A DNA stretch of 64,000 nucleotides, taken from NCBI RefSeq assembly GCF_009737085.1, contig NZ_WOVL01000001.1, positions 62,001 through 126,000 of the forward strand, in the 5' to 3' direction. Under the pieces are notes generated by a model that searched no databases, was not told the origin of the DNA, and worked only from the letters and a program-made list of their open reading frames with translations. This DNA comes from Paenibacillus sp. NEAU-GSW1. Lineage in GTDB: Bacteria; Bacillota; Bacilli; Paenibacillales; Paenibacillaceae. The position numbers were made by a program, and so were the translations under genes. Below, piece by piece: positions 36,376-45,379 of the stretch (position 1 is the stretch's first letter; every line of letters begins with the position of its first letter).

Positions 36376-37731
36376 TTATAAACGTTTCAGAAACTCGACA
36401 ATCGTAAGCAGCCCTTTATCGAAATTTTCAAGGTTAAAATGCTCGTTTGGCGCATGCAGATTTTCATCCGGCAATCCGAAGCCCATCATGACAACGGGGG
36501 CGGACAGCACACGGGAGAACGTCTCGACAATCGGAATCGAGCCGCCGTCTTTTGTGAACAGCGCGCGCGTTCCGTATACGCGCTCGTAAGCGTCTGCCGC
36601 CGTTTGCAGCATCGGATGGCCAGGATCCATGTTGAACGCGCGCGCCTTCTCGCCTGGAGTTACAGTCAGCTTGGCGCCGGCCGGCACATGGGCCTTAAGA
36701 TGTGCGGCAATTCGTTCGAGCATAAGGACCGGATCTTGATTGCCGACGAGCCGGCATGTGATTTTCGCATGCGCTTCCTTCGGAATGACCGTTTTTGTGC
36801 CTTCGCCTTGGAAGCCGCCATATACGCCGTTCAGCTCCAGCGTCGGCCGCGCCCCGATTCGTTCAACGAAAGAGTAGCCTTCTTCACCGTATAGCGAATC
36901 AAGTCCGAGCGAATTGCGCAGCTTCTCCTCATCAAACTGCTGCTTGGCGAATTCCTCGCGCATTGCTTCTGACAACTCCGGCACGCCTTCGTAGAACCCT
37001 TCTACCGCAATACGGCCATTGCTGTCATGCAGCGTTGCGAGCAATTCGACCAGTGCATGCAGCGCATTTGGAACGCCGCCGCCATAAGTGCCGGAATGCA
37101 AATCGGTATTGGCCGTATGAATGGCAACCTCGAGCGAGCACAGTCCCCGGAGCCCGGTAGAGATAGCCGGTTTGCCCTTCTCAAGCAAGGAAGTATCCGA
37201 AATGACGACGACGTCGGTCGCCAGCTTGCGATCATTCGCTTTCATGAAGCCAGGCAGGCTGGGGCTCGAAATTTCCTCCTCGCCTTCGATGCAAAACTTC
37301 ACATTGACCGGAAGCGAGCCTTCTTGGCTCATCAACGCTTCAACTGCTTTTATATGAAGAAACAACTGGCCCTTGTCGTCAGTTGCCCCGCGGGCGTATA
37401 GCTTGCCGTCTCTTATCGCCGGTTCGAAGGGAGGAGTCTGCCACAGATGGAGCGGATCGACCGGCTGGACGTCATAATGTCCGTAAATGAGCACCGTCGG
37501 CTTGCCTGGCGCTTGCAGATGCTCGGCGTAGACGATGGGATGGCCGTCCGTTGCATGAATCTCAACGGTTTGGAGGCCGGCTTTCCGAAGTTTGTCTGCC
37601 ACCCATTCGGCAGCTTGGACCATGTCTTGCTTATGCGCAGAAAGCGCCGAGATGCTCGGAATGGTCAAAAACTGCTTCAATTCATCCAAATGCTGTTCCC
37701 GTTTTTGTTCAAAATAAGATTCGTAGCTCAT
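36376..37731 (-). CDS. M20 family metallopeptidase (dipeptidase)
   Basis: 451 aa, di-zinc aminoacylase/dipeptidase fold. Metal ligands and catalytic residues in LIYGHYDVQPVD, RGATDDKGQ, IEGEEEISSPSL and ISDTS, with a dimerisation (lid) domain around residues 190-350 (HSGTYGGGVPNALHALVELL). The C-terminal His lies in NEHFNLENF. Closest described relatives act on dipeptides or beta-Ala-His-type substrates; exact substrate is open. First gene of an operon with glsA. The 39-bp triple repeat ends about 20 bases before the RBS. Confidence 0.9.
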   Translation of the reverse strand: MSYESYFEQKREQHLDELKQFLTIPSISALSAHKQDMVQAAEWVADKLRKAGLQTVEIHATDGHPIVYAEHLQAPGKPTVLIYGHYDVQPVDPLHLWQTPPFEPAIRDGKLYARGATDDKGQLFLHIKAVEALMSQEGSLPVNVKFCIEGEEEISSPSLPGFMKANDRKLATDVVVISDTSLLEKGKPAISTGLRGLCSLEVAIHTANTDLHSGTYGGGVPNALHALVELLATLHDSNGRIAVEGFYEGVPELSEAMREEFAKQQFDEEKLRNSLGLDSLYGEEGYSFVERIGARPTLELNGVYGGFQGEGTKTVIPKEAHAKITCRLVGNQDPVLMLERIAAHLKAHVPAGAKLTVTPGEKARAFNMDPGHPMLQTAADAYERVYGTRALFTKDGGSIPIVETFSRVLSAPVVMMGFGLPDENLHAPNEHFNLENFDKGLLTIVEFLKRL

Positions 37732-37751
37732 TGGTATGTATCCCTCCTAAA

Positions 37752-37868
37752 AGTTTTGCGAAGCAAAACTTGCTTCGAAAGCGTACGCTTAGTTTTGCGA
37801 AGCAAAACTTGCTTCGAAAGCATACGCTTAGTTTTGCGAAGCAAAACTTGCTTCGCAAGTGTGTGCGT
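37752..37868. repeat. 39-bp tandem repeat, 3 copies
   Basis: Units begin with AGTTTTGCGAAGCAAAACT at 37752, 37791 and 37830, exactly 39 bp apart; the third is slightly diverged at its end. Each unit contains the perfect hairpin AGTTTTGC-GAA-GCAAAACT and overlapping GCGAAGCAA/TTGCTTCG pairing. The array lies in the short gap between the AraC regulator and the M20 peptidase gene, upstream of the latter, so it is in its promoter or leader. Confidence 0.9.
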
Positions 37869-37899
37869 TTCCTCTATTGTACTACTTTTAGCCGAATAT

Positions 37900-38679
37900 C
37901 TATAACAGGCGCTGCGACTTGAGCTTCCGATAGGCCGACGGCGAGGTCGAATAATGCTTGCGGAATTGATTAATAAAATGGTTGTAATTGTGAAAGCCGA
38001 CATCTCCGCACACTTCGTAAGCGGTACGGTTTGTATGCTCAAGCATGAGCGCGGCCTGTTCGATCCGCATCCGGTTGACTGTATCAATAATGGAGCGGCC
38101 GGTCTGCTGCTTGAACAAATGCGACAAGCGAGAGGGAGATACGCCAACCGTTCGAGCCAATTGCTCAACAGTGAACGGCTCGCTCAATTGCTGAGAGATG
38201 TGATGGAGCGTTTCCTCTACACGAGGATCGACGCTGCTTTCCGATGATTTTTGCAGCATGATGGTAAATATCTCTCTCAACGCAAACGTGCACAGCTCTT
38301 GCCAATATGCATGGCGTTCCCGTGAATCCATCAGAATCCGCTTGAAGGCGCGGTACACTCGGCGCTGCGTCGGGCTGTCGTCGATATGCCGCACGCATAC
38401 TTCTTCTTCCGGAAGCATGCTGATTTCCGCCGTCGCCTGGGCGAAGTGGCTCCATACGAAATGCCAGCGCGTGCCCTCCACCGTACCGTACTGATGCGGT
38501 ACGCCGGATCTTAACAATACAATATCGCCTGCTCCGCACCTTTTTTCTCCTGCTGGCGTACGGAAATAGCCCTCTCCGTCCAGCGTGTACGCAATAAGCC
38601 AATCACTCATGCCGTTCGGACGCTTGGACATGTAGTCGGCGCCCTTATCATAATGTCCCGCAATGATGATTCCGTGCAT
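37900..38679 (-). CDS. AraC-family transcriptional regulator
   Basis: About 259 aa. N-terminal cupin-type sensing domain (DWLIAYTLDGEGYFRTPAGE, GDIVLLRSGVPHQYGT) and C-terminal double helix-turn-helix (QLSEPFTVEQLARTVGVSPS and AYEVCGDVGFHNYNHFINQF). The ATG at 38679 fits GGAAGG better than the upstream TTG at 38691. Divergent from the PhyH/TIM-barrel operon, so it likely controls those genes in response to a sugar-like effector (inference from typical Paenibacillus layouts). Confidence 0.9.
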   Translation of the reverse strand: MHGIIIAGHYDKGADYMSKRPNGMSDWLIAYTLDGEGYFRTPAGEKRCGAGDIVLLRSGVPHQYGTVEGTRWHFVWSHFAQATAEISMLPEEEVCVRHIDDSPTQRRVYRAFKRILMDSRERHAYWQELCTFALREIFTIMLQKSSESSVDPRVEETLHHISQQLSEPFTVEQLARTVGVSPSRLSHLFKQQTGRSIIDTVNRMRIEQAALMLEHTNRTAYEVCGDVGFHNYNHFINQFRKHYSTSPSAYRKLKSQRLL

Positions 38680-38860
38680 GGTGCAACCCAACCTTCCTTA
38701 TGAAGCTCTCTGTTTCCAGCATAGCCGATGACTCTCGAATGCTTCAACTGTATAGCAGGATTGTGTGATAAAATAGCATCTTTGTATATTCAGTTGGGAC
38801 GGTGCGGCGACTATACTGAGAAGCATAGAACGCAACGAAACATCATTGGAGGTTAGGGAT

Positions 38861-39670
38861 ATGGCGCAAAATTTAAAAGTGCTAACGGAAGAGCAGATGC
38901 AAGCTTTTCAAACGGATGGGTATATCCTTGTAAAAGGATTGTTCAGTCCGGAAGACGTAGCGAAAATCGAGGATACATTTGAACAAATAAGCCATATGGT
39001 CATTCCGGGTCATTTCGAACCGGTATTAAACGGAGAATCGGAGGATCCGCTTAAACGCTACCCGAGAGTGATGCATCCGCATCGTTACAATGGAACGGCG
39101 AAAAAGTACATGCTGCACGCGCCGGTGCTTGCGGTGCTCGAGGATTTGTACGGCGAGCCTGCATTGGCCGCTCAAAGCATGTTCTACTTTAAACCGCCGG
39201 GCTCGCGCGGCCAAGCGCTGCATCAGGATAACTTCTATTTAAAAGTAGAGCCGGGCAACTGTATCGCCGCCTGGACCGCAATCGACGCTGCCGATATGGA
39301 GAATGGCGGCATGCTGCTCGTGCCGAAGACGAATGATTATGAAATCGTCTGCCCGGATCTCGCCGATTCGAAAGAATCGTTCACGACGCATTACGTCAAG
39401 CCGCCGAAGGAAGAAAAGGCGATACCGGCCATTATGGACAAAGGCGACGTGCTGTTTTTCAACGGCAATTTGATTCATGGCTCCTACCGCAACAAGTCGA
39501 AGGACCGGTTCCGCAGAGCGTTTATTTGCCATTATGCGAACGAATCGGCGACGAAAATCAGCCATTACTACCGGCCTCTGTACCGCGCCGACGGCTCTCC
39601 TGTCGATCTGGAAATGAATATGGACGGAGGGCCTTGCGGCATTGAACATGAAATCAGCTACCCGCATTGA
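38861..39670 (+). CDS. Phytanoyl-CoA dioxygenase (PhyH) family protein
   Basis: 269 aa Fe(II)/2-oxoglutarate-dependent oxygenase fold. Metal ligands predicted in HQDNFYLKVEPG (H-x-D) and the distal His in NLIHGSYRNKSKDRFRR, with the following Arg for 2-oxoglutarate. The substrate is unknown; bacterial members act on many small molecules. ATG 38861 with GGAGG. Its end overlaps the next gene, so the two are translated together. Confidence 0.88.
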   Translation: MAQNLKVLTEEQMQAFQTDGYILVKGLFSPEDVAKIEDTFEQISHMVIPGHFEPVLNGESEDPLKRYPRVMHPHRYNGTAKKYMLHAPVLAVLEDLYGEPALAAQSMFYFKPPGSRGQALHQDNFYLKVEPGNCIAAWTAIDAADMENGGMLLVPKTNDYEIVCPDLADSKESFTTHYVKPPKEEKAIPAIMDKGDVLFFNGNLIHGSYRNKSKDRFRRAFICHYANESATKISHYYRPLYRADGSPVDLEMNMDGGPCGIEHEISYPH

Positions 39671-40544
39671 TAGGAAGCAATCGAATGAAGCCAATTCGAA
39701 GCTAAGCGTTGAAATGTCATGGTGGACGATGACCGGACTAGGCACGGCAGGACGGCCATGGAGCATGGAGGAACGGTTTGAACGGATTGCGGAAGCCGGC
39801 TATGACGGCATTAACGGCTTTTTGCCCGGGCCGGAAGAAGCGGAGGAGTGGGATCGTCTGCTAGCGCAATATAATCTTAGCTTTAGCGTGAATGCGTATC
39901 CGCGAACCGCGGAGGACATGCAGCAGTTTCTTGCGGATGCGAAAGCGTTCGGCGCCGATCGGCTTCATTATGTGAATGCACAGGTGCTAGCGCCGTTTCT
40001 TGTCGGCGAGCGTGCCGAGCAGCTGCTTCGCGACATAAGCGGATTGTCAGCGGAAGCGGGTATTCCTGTCTTTATTGAAACGCATCGCGGAACGATTACG
40101 CAGGACTTGATCCGCACGGCCGAGATGGTCCGAGCGCTGGAGCCCGCTAAACTGACAATCGACTTCTCGCATTATGTGCTGGCGGGTGAAATGCTGCAAA
40201 TTTCGGAAGACGCGGAAGCGCTGTTTCAACAGCTTTTAAAGAGAACCGGATGTATCCATGCCCGAGTATCGAACGGCGAGCAGATTCAAGTTGATGTCGG
40301 CAGCGAGCAGGGGGAGCATCCGATGCTCGTCCATTACAAGCGCTGGTGGAAGGACGGCATGCGCCATTGGCTGATCGGAGCCGCACTCGGTCAGAAGCTG
40401 CCGTTCGTGTGCGAGCTCGGTCCGGCCCCTTATGCGATCACTAGCGATGAAGCAGGCGGAAGAAAGACGGAGATGAGCGATCGCTGGACGCAATCGCTAG
40501 TTTTGCAGAAGCTGGCACGCGAGCTGTGGGCGGAGATTCATTAA
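39642..40544 (+). CDS. Xylose isomerase-like TIM-barrel protein
   Basis: About 300 aa. AP-endonuclease-2/xylose-isomerase fold: KLSVEMSWWTMTGLG at the first strand, RIAEAGYDGINGFLPGPEE, IPVFIETHRGTIT, AKLTIDFSHYVLAGE and FVCELGPAPYAI with Glu/His/Asp residues at strand ends that can bind a divalent metal. Probably an epimerase or isomerase of an unknown sugar or polyol. The start is uncertain: TTG 39642 has GGAGG at 11 bases, while ATG 39648 and ATG 39714 lack clear RBSs. Overlaps the PhyH gene by about 29 bases. Confidence 0.8.
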   Translation: MNMKSATRIDRKQSNEANSKLSVEMSWWTMTGLGTAGRPWSMEERFERIAEAGYDGINGFLPGPEEAEEWDRLLAQYNLSFSVNAYPRTAEDMQQFLADAKAFGADRLHYVNAQVLAPFLVGERAEQLLRDISGLSAEAGIPVFIETHRGTITQDLIRTAEMVRALEPAKLTIDFSHYVLAGEMLQISEDAEALFQQLLKRTGCIHARVSNGEQIQVDVGSEQGEHPMLVHYKRWWKDGMRHWLIGAALGQKLPFVCELGPAPYAITSDEAGGRKTEMSDRWTQSLVLQKLARELWAEIH

Positions 40545-40677
40545 AGTACAGGGCGGAACACAATTTCAAAAACAGCCTTCCCGCTATAAATGCGGAGGGT
40601 TTGTGTCTCTAATGTACGGCAAGCTGTCGGTCTGATTAAAAGGCTAGCCGCCAGAGCATTGCTGCATGGAAGGGATT

Positions 40678-40717
40678 GGGAACTTTAAGGCTGAAAATGG
40701 CCTTAAAGTTCTTTTTT
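40678..40717 (+). terminator. Terminator after the TIM-barrel gene
   Basis: GAACTTTAAGGC pairs with GGCCTTAAAGTTC around TGAAAAT, then TTTTTTT. Confidence 0.85.
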
Positions 40718-40732
40718 TGTGTCGGGAGCGAG

Positions 40733-40910
40733 GATGTAAGGCCGAGAACGGCCTTACACAGGCGAAACGCAGCCGCAGACGAAGTTGAGAGCAGTAGCTA
40801 AGGCTGATAATGGCTTTAGCTTTCATTCTTGGTGGTGCAAGCAGGGGGATAAGGCCGAGAACGGCCTTACATGGGCGGAATGCTGCTGCGGACGAAGTCG
40901 AATCGGTTGC
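40733..40910. repeat. Two GTAAGGCC-type hairpin repeats in a gene-free gap
   Basis: TGTAAGGCCGAGAACGGCCT (followed by TACA) at about 40735 and TAAGGCCGAGAACGGCCTTA at about 40850 are near-identical 10-bp stems with GAGA-type loops, each followed by a similar 40-bp GC-rich segment (GCAGCCGCAGACGAAGT versus CTGCTGCGGACGAAGTC). A third, weaker AAGCTAAGGCT-like stem (GCTAAGGC/GGCTTTAGC) lies between. The spacing of about 114 bp and the GTAAGGCC stem recall the 112-bp array. No gene lies between 40545 and 41072. Confidence 0.65.
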
Positions 40911-40994
40911 GGCCTTCGCATCAGCACGATGCAGCAAGCCATTGAAGGTGTTTTGTGTACGTTTAAGATATCGTATTGGCAATATAGAAAAATA

Positions 40995-41023
40995 TTGACA
41001 GTATTAATAGTAATAATTACAAT
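40995..41023 (+). promoter_or_regulatory. Sigma-A promoter of the metallophore-type ABC operon
   Basis: TTGACA (40995-41000), 17-nt spacer, TACAAT (41018-41023). A Zur-like box covers the spacer and -10, and another lies just downstream. Confidence 0.7.
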
Positions 41024-41052
41024 TAACCCGTTACTATTCGTAATTATTACGT
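41008..41052 (+). promoter_or_regulatory. Two Zur-type operators (7-1-7 inverted repeats)
   Basis: TCGTAATTATTACGT (41038-41052) matches the Bacillus Zur core TCGTAATNATTACGA in all but the last base. TAGTAATAATTACAA (41008-41022) is the same fold with two symmetric changes and overlaps the -10. The CG pairs at the outer positions favour Zur over Fur (TGATAAT...) or PerR (TTATAAT...). Repression when zinc is sufficient is predicted. Confidence 0.72.
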
Positions 41053-41072
41053 ATAAGAGGAGAGTCGAAACG

Positions 41073-42680
41073 ATGAAGAGAAAACAGACGGTTGTTCTGC
41101 TTGCTTTCATGACGCTTGTCGTTTGCTTGGCCGGCTGCAGCGGAGCCGGCAGCCAAACGAGCGCGGAGAAGGAGCAGACGCGGGAGCTGATATTTGCCGC
41201 TGCGAAAGACATCAATGATATGAATCCGCATCTATATCCAGGATCGATGGCGGCGCAAGGTATCGTGTACGAATCGCTTGTAGAGAACACGCCGGAAGGC
41301 ATTAAGCCTCTGCTGGCTGAATCGTGGGATATTTCGAAGGACGGGACAATTTATACGTTCCATCTGCGGGAAAATGTGAAGTTCCATGACGGTGAACCGT
41401 TTAATGCCGAAGCCGTCAAGCTGAATATCGAAGCCGTACAGCGAAATGCGGCTAAACATGCCTGGATTAAGCTGTCCTCCATGTTGGATAACGTCAAAGC
41501 GATCGACGAGTACACAGTGCAACTGTCGCTGAAAGGGCCCTACTACCCGGCGCTGCTTGAATTGTCGATGACAAGGCCGTATGTTTTCCTCTCGCCTAAG
41601 GATTTTGTGAACGGTGAGACCAAGGATGGCGTGGCAGGCTATCACGGCACAGGCCCTTATAAACTCAGCGAACATGTGACCGAGCAATTCGCCCGATTCG
41701 AAGCGAACGAACAGTATTGGGGCGGCTCTCCCCAAATAAAAACGATTACTGCGAAAGTGCTGCCTGCCGGAGAGACCACTTTGCTTGCGTTGCAAAAAGG
41801 CGAGGTCAACTTCGTGTTTACGGACGATCGCGGCGCCGACAGCATAGATGTGGATGCGATGCAGCGGCTCGCGGATTCCGGGGATTACCAGATTGTTCGA
41901 AGCGAGCCGATGAACACGAAAATGATTGTCGCGAACAGCAGTAATACGGCAAGCCCCGTCAGCGAGAAAGCGGTTCGCGAGGCGATATGGCATTCCATCG
42001 ACCGCGAGACGATCAGCCGATCAATCTTCAGCGGAACGGAATCGCCGGCGGAAACGCTGTTCTCCTCCAATGTCAACTATGCGGATGTCGGGCTGCAGAA
42101 GCGGAACTACGATCCCGAAGCGGCCGCCAAGCTGCTGGAGGAAGCTGGATGGCTAAGCGGCGACGGTGCCGGGATCCGAACGAAGGACGGTAAGCCGCTG
42201 GCCATCAAGCTTTACTATGACGTCAACTCATCGTCACAGAAGACGCAGGCGGAACTGCTTCAAAGCGAGGTGCAAAAAATCGGCATGAAGCTTGAGCTTG
42301 TGGGAGAGGAGTCGCCCGCTATCGCGAATCGGCGATCGACGGGAGATTATGAACTGCTGTTCAATCAAACGTGGGGCTTGGCGTACGATCCGCAAAGCAC
42401 GATTTCGGCGTTTGCCGCTGAATCGGCCTATGGCTTCACAACAAGCGGAATTCCGCAGGCGGAGGAACTGTACCGTAAAATCGACGAAGTTCTGGTATCT
42501 GCCAATGAAGAGCAGCGAAAAGCGCTTTATAAGGATATTTTGACGATTGTGCATAACGAGGCCGTATTTATTCCGCTTACGAACGGAAGCGTGACCGTTG
42601 TGGCTCCTAAAGAATTGCAAGGCATATCGTTCAAACAGACGCAATTCGAGCTGCCGTTCGAGCGGATGAGCTTCAAATAA
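41073..42680 (+). CDS. ABC transporter substrate-binding lipoprotein, nickel/metallophore-peptide type
   Basis: 535 aa. Signal peptide with lipobox CLAGC (Cys near residue 21), then an SBP_bac_5 (cluster C) fold: DINDMNPHLYPGSMAAQGIV, ESWDISKDGTIYTFHLRENV, GTGPYKLSEH and FNQTWGLAYDP. This is the NikA/CntA branch, which binds nickel-ligand or metallophore-metal complexes. Upstream Zur boxes favour zinc-complex uptake. ATG 41073 with GAGGAG; the longer upstream frame is not used. First gene of a six-gene operon with two permeases, two ATPases and an MFS protein. Confidence 0.9.
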   Translation: MKRKQTVVLLAFMTLVVCLAGCSGAGSQTSAEKEQTRELIFAAAKDINDMNPHLYPGSMAAQGIVYESLVENTPEGIKPLLAESWDISKDGTIYTFHLRENVKFHDGEPFNAEAVKLNIEAVQRNAAKHAWIKLSSMLDNVKAIDEYTVQLSLKGPYYPALLELSMTRPYVFLSPKDFVNGETKDGVAGYHGTGPYKLSEHVTEQFARFEANEQYWGGSPQIKTITAKVLPAGETTLLALQKGEVNFVFTDDRGADSIDVDAMQRLADSGDYQIVRSEPMNTKMIVANSSNTASPVSEKAVREAIWHSIDRETISRSIFSGTESPAETLFSSNVNYADVGLQKRNYDPEAAAKLLEEAGWLSGDGAGIRTKDGKPLAIKLYYDVNSSSQKTQAELLQSEVQKIGMKLELVGEESPAIANRRSTGDYELLFNQTWGLAYDPQSTISAFAAESAYGFTTSGIPQAEELYRKIDEVLVSANEEQRKALYKDILTIVHNEAVFIPLTNGSVTVVAPKELQGISFKQTQFELPFERMSFK

Positions 42681-42725
42681 TAGGCAGCCGCGATTCTCGG
42701 ATAAGCGAGGTGTGAAGGAAACAAT

Positions 42726-43658
42726 ATGGCCGGTTTCGTTATTAAACGGTTATGTATAGTTGCGCCGCTGCTTGTTGTCATTTCGTTTTTGACTTTTATA
42801 TTAAACGGCCTATCGCCCATGGACCCTGCAGAAGTCGTTCTGCACGCGCAAGGGGTGCCGGCCATAACGGATGAACTGATTGCGGACACAAGAACTGCGC
42901 TCGGCATAGACCGCCCGCTGCTGATTCGGTATTGGGATTGGCTGATCGCTTGCTTTCAGCTTGATTTTGGGACTTCTTACATTACAGGCAAGCCGGTATG
43001 GTCGCTGCTTGGTCCTGCCTTGCTGAATACATTGAAGCTGACTTTAGTATCGTCGTTGTTCATTATCGTTTTGTCGATCGGGCTGGGCATTGTTTGCGCG
43101 ATGAGGCAGGGAAAAGGACTCGATCTTTCGGTAAGGGGCATCGCATTCCTGCTTACATCTATGCCTTCTTACTGGCTGGCGGCGCTTATGGTTTGGTACT
43201 TTTCAGTTAAGCTTGACCTGCTGCCGACAAGCGGTATGGCGTCGTTCAGCAGCTATGTTCTGCCGGTCGCCGTAATTGTGATTGGATACGCCGGTATTTA
43301 CTTCCGTATCATTCGCAGCTCCATGATCAGCAATCTGAACGACGATTATGTCGTTTACGGCAGAGCGTGCGGATTGTCCGAACGAAGCTTGACGATCATG
43401 GTGCTTCGCAATTCCTTGCAGATCGCCGTATCGGTGTTCGGCCTTGCCGTTCCGGTCATTCTCGGAAGCACGGTTGTGGTGGAAAATATTTTTGCGTGGC
43501 CGGGTCTCGGGACGCTTACCGTCAATTCGATACTTGGCCGTGATTTTCCTATTATTCAAGCCTATGTTCTTGTGCTGTCCGCAGCGTTTGTGCTGTTTAA
43601 CACGGTGTCAGATCTATTGAATGCGGCAGTAAGTCCGAAGCTGAGGAAGGAGTTTTAA
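42726..43658 (+). CDS. ABC transporter permease, NikB/CntB type
   Basis: 310 aa with about six membrane helices. N-terminal signature FVIKRLCIVAPLLVVISFLT and the long periplasmic segment with LGIDRPLLIRYWDWL are typical of DppB/NikB proteins; the inner-membrane coupling loop is EGR-like YGRACGLSERSLTIMVLRNS. It pairs with the next permease to form the channel. Stop TAA is followed directly by the ATG of the next gene. Confidence 0.9.
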   Translation: MAGFVIKRLCIVAPLLVVISFLTFILNGLSPMDPAEVVLHAQGVPAITDELIADTRTALGIDRPLLIRYWDWLIACFQLDFGTSYITGKPVWSLLGPALLNTLKLTLVSSLFIIVLSIGLGIVCAMRQGKGLDLSVRGIAFLLTSMPSYWLAALMVWYFSVKLDLLPTSGMASFSSYVLPVAVIVIGYAGIYFRIIRSSMISNLNDDYVVYGRACGLSERSLTIMVLRNSLQIAVSVFGLAVPVILGSTVVVENIFAWPGLGTLTVNSILGRDFPIIQAYVLVLSAAFVLFNTVSDLLNAAVSPKLRKEF

Positions 43659-44552
43659 ATGAAGCTCTTAAAACGACTGCTGCAGGATAGGCTTACTGCG
43701 GCATCTCTCGTTGTTGTCGCGGCGACGCTGTTGATCGGGCTTTGCGCACCGCTCCTAGCCCCCCACCCTCCAAACGAAGCGAATATGGAGCTGCGGTTTG
43801 CAGGAGCTTCATGGGACTATTGGCTAGGCAACGATCATCTGGGCCGGTGTATTCTGTCGCGGCTCATCTACGGCATACGTCCCAGCGTAATAGGGGTGTT
43901 TGCCGCCCTCGTCGGCACCGCATTCGTCGGCTCTTTGCTAGGCTTTGCCGCAGGCTATTTCCGAGGAAAAACAGATGCCGTATTGATGCGGATTTGCGAT
44001 ATGATGCTTTCGTTCCCCGGTTATGTGATGACGCTGGCCATTGTCGGCATGATGGGGGCGGGGCTTGCCAATATTTTATTCGCCTTCGTTATGATGAAAT
44101 GGGCCTGGTTTGCTCGGGTTATCCGAACTGCGGTCATGCAGTACGCCGATGCTGACTACGTAAAATTTGCTAAGGTTTTAGGTATCGGCCATTTAAGCAT
44201 TATGGCCCGGCACATCACACCGGTCGTGCTGCCGGAGATGGCGGTAATTGCCAGCGGGGCTTTCGGATCGATGATTTTGCAAATATCCGGATTGTCCTTT
44301 CTCGGTCTCGGCATTCAAGCTCCGCACGCAGAGTGGGGAATGATGATGAACGAAGCGAGAGCGGTCATGTTCACCCGGCCGGAGCTGATGCTTGCTCCCG
44401 GTTTGGCCATTATTACGGTCGTATCGGCGGTAAACTTTCTGTCGGATGCGCTGCAAAAGGCGATGGATCCTAAGCTGATGCCCACCGGAAAACGCGCTGT
44501 TTCCAATACAGGCGGAATTGAACGGGGCTTGCGCGGGAAGGAGGCGGTTTGA
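43659..44552 (+). CDS. ABC transporter permease, NikC/CntC type
   Basis: 297 aa, DppC/NikC family: LLAPHPPNEANME, WLGNDHLGRCILSRLIYGIR and the coupling motif FAKVLGIGHLSIMARHITPV. Six membrane helices. Starts immediately after the previous stop and overlaps the following TTG start, so translation is coupled along the operon. Confidence 0.9.
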   Translation: MKLLKRLLQDRLTAASLVVVAATLLIGLCAPLLAPHPPNEANMELRFAGASWDYWLGNDHLGRCILSRLIYGIRPSVIGVFAALVGTAFVGSLLGFAAGYFRGKTDAVLMRICDMMLSFPGYVMTLAIVGMMGAGLANILFAFVMMKWAWFARVIRTAVMQYADADYVKFAKVLGIGHLSIMARHITPVVLPEMAVIASGAFGSMILQISGLSFLGLGIQAPHAEWGMMMNEARAVMFTRPELMLAPGLAIITVVSAVNFLSDALQKAMDPKLMPTGKRAVSNTGGIERGLRGKEAV

Positions 44553-45379
44553 GCGGAATGAATGTGCTTGAAGTCGAACGGTTGAACATTTGGGAGGAAC
44601 GAACAGGCACCCTGTTGGTGCATAACATCGCCTTCAGCCTTGCGCAAGGAGAGTGTCTTGCTATCGTCGGGGAGAGCGGAAGCGGCAAGTCGCTGACCTG
44701 TAAAGCGCTCATGCGGCTGAAGCATTCCGGCGTTCTCCAATCCGGCCGCATTGCGCTGAAAGGCATTGATCTTGCACAGCTATCCGATAAGGAAATGCGT
44801 AAATATCGAGGGAGAGGGCTATGCATGATCATGCAAAATGGCATGCGTGCGTTCGATCCGTCACGCAGGCTTGGCGTATTTCTCTTGGAGGCGCTTGCCG
44901 CACATTTTGATTGGAGCCGAAGCGAAATGACATTTCGGCTGTCTTCCGCGATGTTAAGCGTCGGGCTGAACAATCCGCCCGAGGTGATGCGCCGATATCC
45001 CCATCAGCTGTCGGGCGGCATGCTGCAGCGGGTCATGATTGCGCTTGCGATTGTCTTGGAGCCCGACGTCATAATCGCTGACGAGCCGACGACGGCGCTG
45101 GACACGATAACGGCCTATGAGGTTGTAGAGCAATTCGTCAAGCTTCGCGAGCGATTGGGAAGCGCAATGATTATAGTGTCCCACGATATGGGCGTCGTTA
45201 GACGCATCGCGGACAAGGTCGCGGTTATAAAGGAAGGGGAACTGGTTGAACGCGGAAAGACCGGGGCTATTTTCACCGGGGCTCGCCATCCGTATACCCG
45301 AAATCTGGTTTCTGCCAAGGAGGCGCTTAGCCGCCATTACAAACAATTGATGGGAGGCGCGGACTTTGCTGACGGTTAA
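44549..45379 (+). CDS. ABC transporter ATPase, NikD/CntD type
   Basis: 276 aa. Walker A GESGSGKS, signature LSGGMLQRVMIALAIV, Walker B VIIADEPTTALD and switch His in IVSHDMGVVRR, followed by the oligopeptide-transporter C-terminal extension (RHPYTRNLVSA). The start is either TTG 44549, overlapping the previous stop, or ATG 44558; AAGGAGG at 44538-44544 lies between the optimal distances for both. Forms a heterodimer with the next ATPase. Confidence 0.9.
   Translation: MSGMNVLEVERLNIWEERTGTLLVHNIAFSLAQGECLAIVGESGSGKSLTCKALMRLKHSGVLQSGRIALKGIDLAQLSDKEMRKYRGRGLCMIMQNGMRAFDPSRRLGVFLLEALAAHFDWSRSEMTFRLSSAMLSVGLNNPPEVMRRYPHQLSGGMLQRVMIALAIVLEPDVIIADEPTTALDTITAYEVVEQFVKLRERLGSAMIIVSHDMGVVRRIADKVAVIKEGELVERGKTGAIFTGARHPYTRNLVSAKEALSRHYKQLMGGADFADG

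Noticed and set aside
37447..37905. 152-codon plus-strand ORF with a repeated 13-residue unit
   Set aside because: The protein repeat is a translation of the 39-bp DNA repeat and of sequence antisense to the M20 gene.
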